This document shows, in pieces, positions 22,988 through 34,827 of a DNA stretch of 64,000 nt; the stretch's first letter is position 1, and each line of letters starts with the position of its first letter. Below the pieces are notes generated by a model that worked only from the letters and a program-made list of their open reading frames with translations, had not been told where the DNA came from and searched no databases. A program made the translations under genes and the position numbers. This stretch comes from Symbiotaphrina buchneri (Eukaryota; Ascomycota; Symbiotaphrinales; Symbiotaphrinaceae): contig BCIG01000024.1 of assembly GCA_001599915.1 (NCBI GenBank), positions 456,402 to 520,401 on the forward strand, in the 5' to 3' direction.

Positions 22988-25657
22988 TTATTGGCCCCTC
23001 ACCCGCGCTGCTTCGGGTGTGGCCGCTTTCGTGGGTGATTTGACGTTCGCCGGATTTGGACTGGGAGACAAAGAAGCAACCGGTGGAAAAAGCGGCACGT
23101 TGGATAAACTCTGGCTACTCATCGGCCTTGGGGGGGAGGAGTGTTTGGTCGGAGAGACTCCCGAGTAGGATGGCGGACTTGACGGATGCAATTGTGGGGG
23201 GGATGACAATCTTCCAGGGGAGTGTTGAACCAGTGTAGGTAGCCCATCCGGTCTGCTCGTTTGGCTGAAATTATGGACGGGCCGAGCGGCAGCATCTCTG
23301 TTCTCCTGCGGCGATGAAGCCGGAAAGGGGTTCTTCACAGGCGATGGCTGAGGGGGTGACGAAGCCTGCTGTTGACGGAAGATGTGCGTTAGAGGATCGA
23401 GCGGCGTGGGCCTCCCGTCAGAGAATGGTGTAGATTGACTAGCGAACGGGCCACTGAGGTGCGGAGTATTTGCCTGAAACAAAGGAGTCTGGATCCGCTG
23501 ATCAGGGGAAGCTTGACCATTGACAGGCCTGGCCGGTTGCTGGGTCGCGAAGCCGTTGACTGAAGCTGCAGGCAATCTCGCGATTCTACCCTCATCGTCG
23601 GGACGATGACCATGTAGACTGGGCGACCCTGCTAGATCTGGACGGAACCCGTTCGCCGCCGAGGCAGATGGTCCTGGCTCCTTTGGACCACCGATTGCAA
23701 CATGGCTCATGTATGGTTTATTAACATCTTCAATCGAGCGAGGTACAGCTTGAGCTGGCCTGACGCTGGAAGCAGTAAGGCCTGATTCACCCGCACGACC
23801 ACCGAGCAATGTCGGAGTAGCGCGAGTATCCTCTTGCTTCACTACCGATCCAAGATCACCGTTGTTAATCTGCTCCGGATTATGAGGTTGAGGTGGCGAT
23901 GATGATGGCGCAACTCTGAATTTGAGCGACGGAAGCTTTGGCTTTGCCGCGTCTTCAATGCGACGTTTGCAGTCTCTGCAGATGAAATGGAAATCGTCAC
24001 GTTCCGCTTCTTCCTGGCTGATTCCTAAACAGGCGCTATGTTGCCAAACGTTGCATTTCTCGCAAGCGACACTGTGAGAGCCATCGTCCTGCCATTTGAA
24101 GTTAGTAGAGTACATTCAAGCAGGTCAAGAACAGCTTACTATATTCTCCCCATGCACACCGCACACAGAGCAATCGAAAACCCACTCCTCCTCCTGCGCG
24201 ATTTTTTCAAGCTCCTTCTGCCGACGCTCCATCTCCGCCTTGAGGTGGCGTTCAGACATGCGGGCTTCACCGCTGCTGAGATTCTTGCTGTCTTCCGCCA
24301 GCCTTGCAAGTTCCTGCTCGTGCAAGATCCGCCTCATCTCCCGATCCTTGAGTCTCTGCTCCCGCGTCATCATCCTTGACTCACGAGCTTCTTCCATTTC
24401 TCTTTGTCTTTGCTGCTCCTTCAATGCCCTTTCCAATTCCGCCTGCCTCCTTCGTTCGGCTTCAGCCGCTTCTTCTTCTGCCTTCTGCCTTTCAAGTTTG
24501 TCGGCGATCCTGCTCGATCGTTTTGCGGAAGCAAGCTTGTGTAGATTCAACAACTCCTTCTCCCTCCTTGCAGCCTTCCGTTGCTGTTCTTCTTCCAGCT
24601 TTTGAATGATGGGCAGGACATCATCTGTGACGGTCTTGTGAAGATATTTCTCGTTAGGATCCCTGCTCTTCCGGATCGATTCGAGAAAGTCCGTATACTG
24701 CTGCAGATTGATAGCTAAGCATTCCCAAGTATCACCGCCCAGGCCGTTGTCGACCTTATCGATCGCACTAGGGTCCTGGGTGTTACCGTCGTCGGTTTCC
24801 TGTTCTTCCTCTGTAGCCCTGGAGACTCTGCGTCGTTTTGCTGCCCTTGCCGCAGCTTTCGCCTTCTTCGTGTTCGCTTTGGGTTTCCACGTAGGTTGCG
24901 GTGGAGGTGGCGCTTCCGTGCGCCGGTACAAGCGATTATCGTCCAGGACGAAGTAACTTCGACCATTCGAGTCATATCCAATCTCCTCGACGCGCTGGCA
25001 GCCTCACGTCAGTCTAAAAGGCCCGAGGCATGATGACTGATAACATACCCATTGTGTTTGCTCACTGTCCTTCTGCTCAGGCATACGCTCCCTTATACGC
25101 TCGCTATGAATCATGGTCCACTGTGAGAGCTGCCAGAGGACGCGAATCTTGGTGAAGATGTCGAACTCCGCAAATGGGAGGGGAGCTTCATCGTCACCGA
25201 AAGGGTTTCGTTGCGGAGCTCTTGCTTGATACTGACGACGAGTATATTCATCGAACAGATCCGGTCTGCATAGCAGTCAGAGGCGCGCAAATCATAAGGG
25301 TGTAGCTCGCACAACTCACGTCAAACCACGGTGGGACGAAACGAATTTCAGGAGGGCTAGCCCAATCTCTTCGAGCTTCTGGGAGCGCTCCGGCTTCAAG
25401 CACTCTTCCTCCAGATCCTAAAAGCTTTCAGCCGCTGAGGGGGACAGTAGGAGCAATAGCCATGACTTGGCGATCAGCGGCCATACCTCGATACCGAAAT
25501 CATCATCAATCTTCACCGCCTTGCCAAAGATAAAAATGAATTGCATAAGATTTGCAAATTCCCACATGTTCCGGAGGCGGTCCAGAGTGCTGGGTTCTTT
25601 TGGTGGCTCTACCGCAGCCTCCTCCATCTCCTGTCTCCCTCGCTTCCTCGATACCAT
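22988..25657 (-). CDS. PHD-finger chromatin-associated protein
   Basis: Model: complement(join(22988..24088, 24140..24994, 25049..25265, 25320..25417, 25487..25657)), 813 aa. The N-terminal helical region (WEFANLMQFIFIFGKAVKID; LEEIGLALLKFVSSHRGL; IFTKIRVLWQLSQWTMIHSE) and RVEEIGYDSNGRSYFVLDD resemble DDT/WHIM-type segments of chromatin remodelling factors such as RSF1. A bipartite basic segment (KKAKAAARAAKRRRV) suggests nuclear import. A long charged coiled coil (about residues 290-430) leads to a PHD finger with CSVCG, then SVACEKCNVWQHSACLGI and FHFICRDC. This gives the Cys4-His-Cys3 ligands, split by the last intron. The C-terminal 300 residues are Pro/Ser-rich and disordered. PHD fingers usually read histone H3 tails; the specificity here is unknown. 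The gene is divergent from the PUF6-like gene with 469 bp between them. Confidence 0.88.
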
Positions 25658-26126
25658 GATGGCTTTGCTAGGATTTGCACGCCAACCTCAACGCGGGTTC
25701 CAGGAGGTCCGTTTGGGTATTCGTATAGACCGGGAATGGGGTAATGGAAACTGCAGGGGAAGGGAGCAATGTGCAATGGTGTGGTAGTTGATTGAAAGAG
25801 CATGGAGATGCAGATTGTAGAAAGTAAACGCGCGAAAGGGCGAACCATTCAAATTCGGCGACGGCACTTTCGTGATGGGAAGTGCTACCACTTACTGGCG
25901 CGTTTGCCCTCTGGCGCTAGTACCGATAGAGCAAGGCGTATCCGATACTGCCTGCACAAGCCTTGCAAGGTACATGAGTACCTGTTAATCACAGGAGGGA
26001 AACTCCATCCAAAAAGATAATTTTTGTTCGAACGTTGGCCCCCGGAAAACACCAATCTCAGTCCACCAAGAGGGCCACCTGCAACCTCCAATCAGCAATA
26101 TAAGACCTCCGCGGGTAGCAGAGGAT
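25658..26126. promoter_or_regulatory. Shared divergent promoter region (PHD-finger gene and PUF6-like gene)
   Basis: The 469 bp between two oppositely oriented ATGs must contain both promoters. I cannot point to a specific factor site. The arrangement allows co-regulation, but that is inference. Confidence 0.55.
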
Positions 26127-28431
26127 ATGGTAGGCGTTAAACGCCGAAGCGGTGCCGCATCTGGGGCTGCGGAGTCCAGCGACCAGGTTAGCCTGAAAAA
26201 GCAGAGGCTTCAGCCTTCGTCCTCGCATAAGAACCATAATACACGAAAGACTACTAAGCACGCTGCGGGCGACTTCGATTCAGCCGACTCTGAGGAGTCA
26301 GATGTAACTGATGGTCATAGATTCAACGGCCTTGCTGGCAGCGATGATGAAGAGAGCGATGGAGACTCAGGTTCTGAGACCGGTGTCCGCATGACTGGGG
26401 CGTTGCCTGTGGATGATGCTATGGAGACTCAGGTTCTGAGACCGGTGTCCGCATGACTGGGGCGTTGCCTGTGGATGATGCTAAACAGAATAAAAAGACA
26501 ACGTCTGACACGGAGACTTCCCTCCTAAAGTGTATGTTTCAATGCGGCCCCTGCAATGCATCCAGAGCCCCTGCTGATGGCATTTTAGCTACTTCATCCA
26601 AAGAAGCCCATGCGAAGCAGAAGACACTCGCGCAGGAGCGAAAGGCTGCGAAGCCGAATGCTGATCTTATTCAGCGCTCGAAAAAGATTTGGGAGCGCCT
26701 GAGGAGGAAATCTCATGTGCCGTTGGCTGAACGCAAAAAGCTAATTGAAGAACTGTTCGGGATTATCACCGGCAGGGTCAAAGACTTCGTCCTAAAGCAC
26801 GATGCCGTCCGCGTGATCCAGACCGCGATCAAATATGGAAATCTGGAGCAGAGGAAGATGATCACTCGAGAACTCCAGGGGGAATTCCGGGGTCTTGCAG
26901 AAAGCAGATACGCCAAGTTCTTGATCGGGAAGCTGCTGGTCCATGGGTACGTCCTGGAACTCTATTCGCACTTAGCTTCCCGCGCTGATATTTGATATGT
27001 AGCGACAACGATATTAGGGATATGATTATTCCTGAGTTCTATGGCCATGTGCGCCGCTTGATAAAGCACGTGGAGGCGTCCTGGATACTTGACGACATCT
27101 ATCGGACTGTTGCAACCCCGGAGCAAAAGGCCAACATCCTACGAGAATGGTACGGCCCAGAGTTTGTAATTTTTCGCGCGAATGCGGCGGAAGGTGTGCC
27201 GGTATCTGCGTTGTCGGACATAACCAAGGCGCAGCCTGAGAAAAGAGCAACAATTATGGCTTCGTTGTATGAACTCATTAACCAGCTCGTGCAGAAGAAA
27301 ATGACCGGCTTAACATTGCTCCATGACGCGATGCTGCAATATTACCTCAACGTCAAGACTGACAGCGAGGATGCCACGGAGTTCTTGGAACTTATCAAAG
27401 GAGATGAGGCGGGCGATTTGCTCAAAAACCTTGCTTTCACAAAATCAGGCAGCCGGTTAGTCTGTTTGGTACTCGCCCATGGAACAGCGAAGGATCGGAA
27501 ACAGATCTTGCGCACATACAAGGACATCATTCCTACCATGGCCTTTGATGCAAACGCACATCTAGTGCTGTTGGTATGCTTCGATGTCATTGATGATACT
27601 GTCCTTACTTCCAAGGCTATCTTCCCTGAGCTTCTGGGAAAGGGCGATGTCAGTTCTTCGGCGAGCCAACAACAGACGCTTCTGGATATGATAGTGGACC
27701 TAAACGCTCGAGTGCCCGTCCTGTACCTCTTCGCGGGTCCAGCCAAGTGGTTGGTCCCCACCTCCACCTCTGCGCTGCTGGATGAAGTTCATGACATTCG
27801 TGTGAACACTTCCAAGAAAGACGCGGATGTTCGCAGGAAAGAGCTCCTCAGGTCCTTATCTCCTCCACTGCTGGCCTTTATCGCACAACAAGCGCCTGCG
27901 CTTCTGCAGACCAGTTTCGGCTGTCAATTCATCACGGAGGTAATAATAGGTTCTCAGGCCTCGGAGGAAGAAAGGCTGCCAGCCCTGCAAGCAGTTGCTG
28001 CTGTTTGCGAAGGCAATCCAGCAGATGATGGTCATATTATTAGCAGTCCCGCCGCTGGCAAGTTGCTGAAGACGTTGGTACAAGGAGGGAAGTTCAACCA
28101 GAAGTCCGCCAAGATAGAGCTCGTTGAGCTGCCGTTAGACTTCGGAGATCTGCTCTTCGACAAGATTCAGGACCATGTTGTGGGTTGGGCGACCGGAGAT
28201 GGAAGCTTTGTCGTTGTTGGATTGCTGGAAGCGCAGTCTTTCTCGCGCAAGAAGGAATTGCTGGACACGCTCAGGAAGAACAAGAAGGCTCTGGTAAAGG
28301 CCAGCCAGCAGAACCCAAAAAAGGAAGAAGATGGCGGCGTCCAGCTGGCCAACGGGAAGAAAGGTGCCAGTAAACAGTCTGCAAAAGAAGGGGGTAATAA
28401 GGGGGCGAAGATTTTGTTGGAGAAACTGTGA
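26127..28431 (+). CDS. PUF6: PUF6/PUM3-like pumilio-repeat protein, frame interrupted by an exact 62-bp tandem duplication
   Basis: Model: join(26127..26370, 26433..26946, 27003..28431), 728 aa, where 26371-26432 is either a new intron or a mutation. Lys-rich acidic start (MVGVKRRSGAASG; DSEESDVTDG), then KKIWERLRRKSHVP and pumilio-type helical repeats (ELFGIITGRVKDFVLKHDAV; GLAESRYAKFLIGKLLVHG; DDIYRTVATPEQKANIL; LAFTKSGSRLVCLVLAHGTA). A CPL-type region and Lys-rich tail follow. Homologues (yeast Puf6, human PUM3) are nucleolar; Puf6 acts in 60S ribosome assembly and ASH1 mRNA repression. The 26947-27002 intron (GTACGT...TGTAG) is ordinary. At DNA level the frame hits a TGA at 26454-26456 inside the second duplicate; removal of exactly one copy restores it. 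Confidence 0.9.
26359..26483 (+). repeat. Exact 62-bp tandem duplication (two copies)
   Basis: Copies 26359-26420 and 26421-26482 are identical over all 62 bases, and one further base (26483) also matches. 62 is not a multiple of three. Each copy contains CTCAGGTTCTG, so the pair creates a potential GT (26371) and AG (26431-26432) exactly 62 nt apart. Confidence 0.97.
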
Positions 28432-29169
28432 GGGCTAGTTACCGGACCGAACGATGTCGCATGCTGGACCAGAGACAGGCTGAATGATAGTCACGTAAAA
28501 GGAGCTTGACATGGCACCCGTATGAGATTCATTCATTTCTAGCCGATACCTAGATCTACTGCACCACGCAGTTGCTAGTCACTGTTGCGCGACCTGAGAA
28601 CCGGGGCTTTTCGCAACCAACACCCCCGGCATAAAAGCTGCGGAAGTCTGGTGGATAGCATAGACTCATCAACTATCCTGCTGGCTTCCAAGCAAGAATC
28701 CCATAATAATTGTGCGGTCTGCCTTTCACTTACGAGAGCACGACAAGTACTAGCTTTTCCCTATAGTAAGAATAATCCATGGAGCTATCTCAGGTAGATG
28801 TTTAGAAACAATTTATGTCCACGTACCAAGGCAAGGGAGGATATTTGGTTATGTACGGCACGGACAAGCCATTGCTGAGTACGGAGCCAGTTGGTATAGC
28901 ACCCAATAGCTCGATATGGTAAGATGCATAGCAGAATGATAGGTTGGATGTGATGAACAACGCCTCCTGGCTAACGGATCGACAGACGATCGCTAAAGAT
29001 GCAATGATAAGAACGGCTCCGAGCTCCGCACGCGTGACAACGCTCCAGCTTGCGCCTTAGGCTCGAAGTCAACAACCCAAGGGGTCCTCGATATAATGAA
29101 TACATGGAAATCAAGATTAACGTATGATTTAGTCCAGATCCTGCAATGGACGAGATATAGATTAATATA
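28432..29169. other. Intergenic, 3' sides of two convergent genes
   Basis: The PUF6-like gene (+) and the next gene (-) converge here. I see no gene; termination signals for both genes must lie within, but I cannot place them. Confidence 0.5.
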
Positions 29170-31733
29170 TCAGAAGTTTTCTTCTCCTTCGAGCACTCTT
29201 CTCGCCGCGTCTAGCCTCCTTCTCCACACCCGGCCCTCATAGTCTGCGCTGTGGGCGGGCAACTCGATACATGCCTTGGTTAGTGATGACAACAGCTGCT
29301 CAACAAGGAGCTCATCATCTCCCTCCAGACGGACAGAGGGGCAGGATGGATGTGAACTGAGCATAGCCGAAAGTAACACCGATATTGGCCTATGTTGTGG
29401 CCGTCGAACAGGGGGTGATGAGCCCCAGGAAGGAGTCGGGGGTTTTTCCGAAGGGTCACCGCCCGCGCCCTTGCCGCGCGACGGAGGTCTACTACTTGTA
29501 GGCGTGGGATATCTTGCAAGTGGCAGATTCGTGACGTCTTCGGCTTGTTGGGGGATCATAGGTCGCATGTAACGAGAGTAGTCATAGTCGCCCTCTTCTG
29601 AGCTCTCTTCCACGGTCCGATCTTCTTGAGCCGTTGCGAAACTGGCCAATGTCGAGACAGATACTTCGCTGTCATTTCTCTGATGCCGGATGTGCGCAAT
29701 ATCGGGCATGCCAATTTCCGTACCATTGTGCTCGCCGTTCGTCAAGAGCCGAGGCAAGCCTTGGATGGTCTGGACGGACCCACTTGAGCTGTAACTGTCA
29801 CGACGGTGGGAGGAATCTGGCGTGCTGAGGTTCCCCATAGTGGAATGAAGGAAGGAGTGTTCATAGTCGAAAGCATCTGATCTATCTTCATGCCTGTCTC
29901 CTACAACGGGAGCCGCCGATATCTCGTGCAATATACTCTCCCCAGCCTCAGAGTGTGCATCAGAGTCCTCGACTTCCTGGCCGCTGTGCAGTGCAGCACT
30001 GCTGAGCTTCTCAACAGCCCCTTCCTCTGGTCGCGATAACTGTCCGTATGTTGAGTTATAAAGAGGGCCTTCATCTGCTGCCTGAGTGTCTGCTGCAACG
30101 TCAGCCTGTTGCCGAACATAGGGCACGTCCGAGGGCTCTAGAAGCTGATCCATGGTCTCCTCTATCGGAGGCAATCCCGCGGCTTCCGTGGGATGCTGCC
30201 TAAGATCTTGCTCCTGCAAAGCAGCACGTCCAACGCCAGCATCCCGACTCAGGGAGCCAGGGGCATATTCCAATGCGCCTTGATACCATAGTTCTGCCGC
30301 TGTGAAGGGGCTTGGAGTTCGCAGGGTCTGCATGCTGCGTCTTCGCATTACATCTTCTTTGGTACGTTTCTTCAAAGTAGACACCTTGCTCTTCAGGTCA
30401 TTCATCTGATCCTGTATTTCCCGCATTTGCATGCTTGAAAGTGACCGAGTTAATCCTCGGGAAGAGCCAGTCTCTACAGGGCTGATGGCTGATCTTTCCC
30501 CGGTGGCACTCTCGCCTTCCACTCGGCTTGCTTTAGGTTGGGCAGCCGATGTTCCCCTTCCAGGTAGCGCATGGTCTCGAGAGGTTGTCGAGAGCGCAGA
30601 ACCTCCGGAGGCCGGAGACAGCGGTGTGGCCGGAAGAGGTGCACTGCGGGGTCCATGAGATATGGTACTACGACTTGCTTCATGACGGTAAAGGCTGGAA
30701 TTTCCAGAGCGATTGAGGTCAACTAACTTCAGGCGTCTAGTATCCAGGACACTGGTGACGCGTAGACCGGGCGTGGTTCTAGAAGATACCTGGGGAGAAG
30801 TATGTAGGGATGATGGGACTGATGTCTCGCTTGAGATCCGGACATGGCCAGCACCGCTTCCCTTGGCGATATCGAAGGGATGTAGTTCCCGATGCCTTGC
30901 CGGGGAGCGGCCCAAACCTGGGTACAAGATCGTAGTAGACGGTGAGTATCGGACTGGCCTCTGCGCCAAGGGGCTAGTGCTATTCTTTGACGATGTGGAA
31001 GGCGAACGGGAGATGTAGAGGGAAGACCTCGCACGGTACAGATTACCTTCCATCGTCTCCAGATGATGTTAGCAGAGAGACCGAAGGGAAGGCGCGCCCC
31101 ACTCACGTCCAGTCTACGCTTTGCGTTCTCCAGTATCCGTTCGGCTTTCGTGCTAAGTGTAGCATGGGAGTGTGTATCGCTGTCGTCGTCGCCCACGTCC
31201 TCTTCATCATCCAAATTGGTCGCATCGTCGTCATCCGACAGCTTCGCGTCCATGGGTTGCCCACTGCGGGTGAAAGTCTCTTGCAAGCTGGGCCTGTCGC
31301 CGACTGAGGTGTCTTTATAGCCATCGAGCGGCGCCAGCAGGTGCAAGCCGGTCAGTGTAGGCGAGGAGCCAATTGCAGAGCTCATTCGGTCCCGATGATT
31401 GCGGAAGCCGCCTTTCACACTTCCTCTTGGGGTACTTCCCGCCTCCTCCTCATCGTCCCAATCCACATTTGACGTCTCCGTGGCGGCCGGAGTCGCGAGG
31501 CTGGCCGGGTTATCCGCCGTGATACGTGGCGGGGTCGCCAAATTGGTGAAAGGTGGGTGGGAGTTCAGACCACTGTTGAATTGGATGGGGGACGGCAGAC
31601 GCATGGTCTGGAGAGGCGGCGATGGCGTTGAAGCTCGGGATATCTCTCCGTACGGGAGAATCATGTCCGGATTGGTGAGTGTGGGCGAAGGCAGGCCAGA
31701 GGAGATGACGGAGGAACGATGGTGTTGCAGCAT
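29170..31733 (-). CDS. Conserved fungal protein with coiled coil, unknown function
   Basis: Model: complement(join(29170..31056, 31107..31733)), 837 aa. The intron is GTGAGT...CTGGAG with a CTAAC branch. It joins AERILENAKRRLD to TMEGNLYRARSSLYI, a segment I recall as conserved across filamentous fungi. The rest is largely Ser/Pro/Thr-rich and acidic (SDDDDATNLDDEEDVGDDDS), with a short coiled coil (MREIQDQMNDLKSKVSTLKK) followed by EDVMRRRSMQTLRTPSPFTA and WYQGALEY. The C-terminal helical stretch begins RRPQHRPISVLLSAMLSS. No catalytic motif or membrane segment is visible. It is probably a cytosolic or cytoskeletal scaffold, but that is a guess. Codon structure is clean across both exons. 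Confidence 0.82.
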
Positions 31734-32684
31734 CTTGGGCGGCTACGGGAGGGCAGCAAGCTGCTGTGAAGCCCGTTTGTCCACAGTCAATTGGAGAGCG
31801 AGGAACTGTTTGCTTGCCCTTAGACAAACCGTGGGGAATCCAGGGTAACGGTGCCGTCGCTTCAGGGGGTGAAGGCTCATAAAGGGAAGGCCGCGGCGAG
31901 CGTTTGCGGTCTGCATAAGCGCATCGCAAGGGTAAGGTAGAAACTTGAATTGCGCTGTCGCAGGAGGAGCAGGTATCCGACGCTATCTTATAGATGGAAT
32001 TGAATGTGAGACAGGGCGCATCGAGATTACTCTCCGAATCAGCATATATCCCGGAATATAAAGTGATAAACAATACCTAGGTAAGGTATATGACCATGAG
32101 TCTGCAGGCCCGAACGAACATAAGGTCAGGGACAGTGAGGTAACGGTGTAAGGTGAAGGTACCGATCACCGACATGAAGTAAGGTATCCTACTAGGGGAC
32201 TTCGTACGTGCGGTACCTTAGCTAAGGTACCTTACCTTAGGTGCTCGACCGTTATAAGCGCTTGGCTGCTGCCCTGACAGCTCGCGTATCTTCCGATTGC
32301 CGGTGCGGGCCTCATCATCAAATCACATGGAAACGTGAGATTTGCACATTTAACAGCAACAGTCGACACAGGACGACCGACCCCGATCTCCAGTTCTTCA
32401 GAGAATCAAGACTTGTATTGTTTGCGACTTTCATGCTGCTGCCCGCTATGTAAAACTAGGCTAATGCAACCTCATCAATTTCGTAAGTCATGTCGTTCCT
32501 TCATCTTTGCAGCATGCCGTGTTATGGAAAAGATGCCAAAGAGCCAATAAACCAAGTAAAACAGGAAACCATAGGTGTAAAAGCAGTTGTGGACCAATCT
32601 GTAATCGTTAAATCGTAAAGTCTCTCCACTCTCTCCAGCCTCGGTTCAGAAACTTTCGCATCTTTCAGATGTTCAGCCAATCAC
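31734..32684. other. Intergenic with AAGGTA/TACCTT cluster
   Basis: Upstream region of the coiled-coil gene. The cluster spans about 32070-32240, including TTAGCTAAGGTACCTTACC. No gene is seen. Confidence 0.5.
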
Positions 32685-34827
32685 TTAGTAACGGCGGGCG
32701 TTTGAGGCAGGCAGTCCCATGGGAGGCGGTGGTGGCAGCGTCCTGGCGGAATAAGGATTGGCGTCTTGGTACATTGGTGCGTTGCCGTAATATCCCCCGC
32801 CATATGGCCCATTGCCAGACGGGCCCTGTCCCCGCTGCGAGCTGCCCTTCTGTTGCTTCATCCTCTCCTGGCGTTTTCGGCGACGCTCTTCCGCCCTTTT
32901 CTCAAATTCGATGCACTCTTGATGCTTCTTCCTCATCTCCATCCATTGAGAGACAGCCCCCTTGATCCCCAGGGCTGCCAAACCCACTGCAGCCAAGTCT
33001 TGGAATCGAGATTTGGTCTTTCTGCGCTTGGCCTCTTCTGGCGTGATCTCGCCCTCTGCCAGAGCTTTCCTCCGTTCTTTTGCTCCCTCCATTCCCTCAT
33101 ACAGACTATGAGCAGCGTGAATAGTGGCAACAGTGGCTAGCCCAGCTGTGAGCAGTTCTTTCGTACGCATCTTTCTGTGACGTCGCTCTTCTTCGGAAGT
33201 GGAGATGCTCGAAGTACTACTGCTGCGACTACTGCCACCCTTCTTCTCAGCAGGTCCTCGGGCAGTTCGCCCACGTTGAGCCCCTTCTGACGGAATCATG
33301 CTCCTTGACTGAGAGTAAGGCGCTACACGCCCTCCATTGTCGCGACGAGCAACTACCCCGTCGGCCCTACCACATGTCAGCTGGCAGACCCTTCTTGCCC
33401 ACGCCCGATCACCCGTAGTCGTACCTTCGGTCGTCCCGATCGCGGTCGTTTTCTTTCAATCCGAGAGCGTTCATACCCCTGTTGACGTAGTCGCTGACGC
33501 TGCGGCTTCGCCTGCGTCGGGGAGCCGGGCTTGTGCTGTCTGACCCGGAGCTAGGAGATCGACGGCGCTGGGTGCGGTCATAGACACCCTTACCAACGGC
33601 AGCAGCGACACCAGCAGCAGCAAGCTCGCCCAGCCCAGAGCTCCGCCGAGACCGTGTACGACCTGATCTTGAACGCGAACGTGAGCGTGAACGATCGCGC
33701 AGTTCGGTCCTAGGTCCATTGATAGCCCTATTACCTGCAAGACCTCCAATAACAGCCTCTATTATGTGGCTCTTGGAATGATGATTTGGGTCGCGGTCGA
33801 CAAGAGCGTCAAGGCCCCCAGCGCCAGCGGCTGCAGTCAGAATGCGCCGGCCCTTTTCACCACCCCAGCCTCCAGGTTCTTTCCGCACCCTGAAGGCTTC
33901 CACAGCTCCAGCTGTGATGGCAGCTTTGATAGCCTGCTCAATCTTTCCTCGCGAACGGCTCCTGGAGTGATCATCAGACCTCCGGCCGCTTCCGCGGCCT
34001 CCACGCTCGTCATCGCTTGAACCATCATCATCTCTGAGCCCTAATGCGGACATGGCCCGGTCTCCGATCGACTTCTTACGGCGAGGACGAGCACCTTCAT
34101 AGTCCGACTGCGCATAGGAGGCGGCACCCGAGTCTCGATAGCGGCTATCTTCCCGATCCTCTACACGATCACGGGTTTTGACAAACTGTTTAGCCGCGAG
34201 ATCCCCGGCAACGGCTCCAGCTACACCGACTGCAGCCGTAGCCAGAGGATTGCGAGTTCGTGAGCCCGACTTGCCGCTTCTGCGTTCGTACAACTCTTTG
34301 GCGCCAATGGCCAAAGCTGCTCCCCCACCGGCAGCAGCAAGTTCTTGAAAGCGGGAGAGCGACCGACGTCGGCGCCGCTGACCACGGTCATCTGGCGCAT
34401 CCCGTCTGCTACGCCTATCGTAGTAATCGTCGTCCACGGAACGCCTTGGGTCGGAGCGGTAATATGCCGCTGCCGCGTCGTCTCCATAGCCATACCCATT
34501 GTTGTAGTCCGAATAACTACCATATCCGTCATACCCGCGTTCTAGGGAGCGGGTACGTCGGGAAGCACCTGTGCGGTTGTTTCGTCGGGGCCTTCCGTAT
34601 CCTTCTCCAGGAGGAAAATCTCGCTGGACCTCTTCAATATATTCATCGCTTTCCTCGCGCGGCCGACGGATAAGCTCCATTTGTCGCGAGCTGCGGGGAC
34701 CGTCTCGCTCGATGTAGACCGACTCAGCATAACCATCGTCACGACCACGATCCCGTTCGCGGCGAGAGCGGTATCGTCGCGGTGGATCAACATAGTCAGC
34801 AGAGCCGTACCCACCGGCGGTTGACAT
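32685..34827 (-). CDS. DUF3824-like Arg/Ser-rich protein
   Basis: Model: complement(join(32685..33366, 33413..34827)), 698 aa. The two exons are joined across a 46-nt intron (GTGATC...GTGGTAG) so that DRRYDYG continues as ADGVVARRDNGGRV; without it they look like two genes. The N-terminal half is Arg/Tyr/Asp-rich. Five or six short hydrophobic Ala/Gly blocks recur, each after a basic SR run: SLSRFQELAAAGGGAALAIG, NPLATAAVGVAGAVAGDLAA, GLGELAAAGVAAAVGKGVYD, FQDLAAVGLAALGIKGAVSQ. This is the pattern I recall for DUF3824 proteins. The Ala/Gly blocks could be membrane-associated or amphipathic helices; the function is unknown. The tail is Pro/Gly/Tyr-rich (PYSARTLPPPPPMGLP). The start at 34827 is the first ATG in frame. 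Confidence 0.85.

Noticed and set aside
32685-33366. Separate small gene downstream of the DUF3824-like gene
   Set aside because: The frame is open well upstream of its first ATG and joins cleanly, in phase, to the upstream exon through a 46-nt GT...AG intron, so it is the second exon of one gene.
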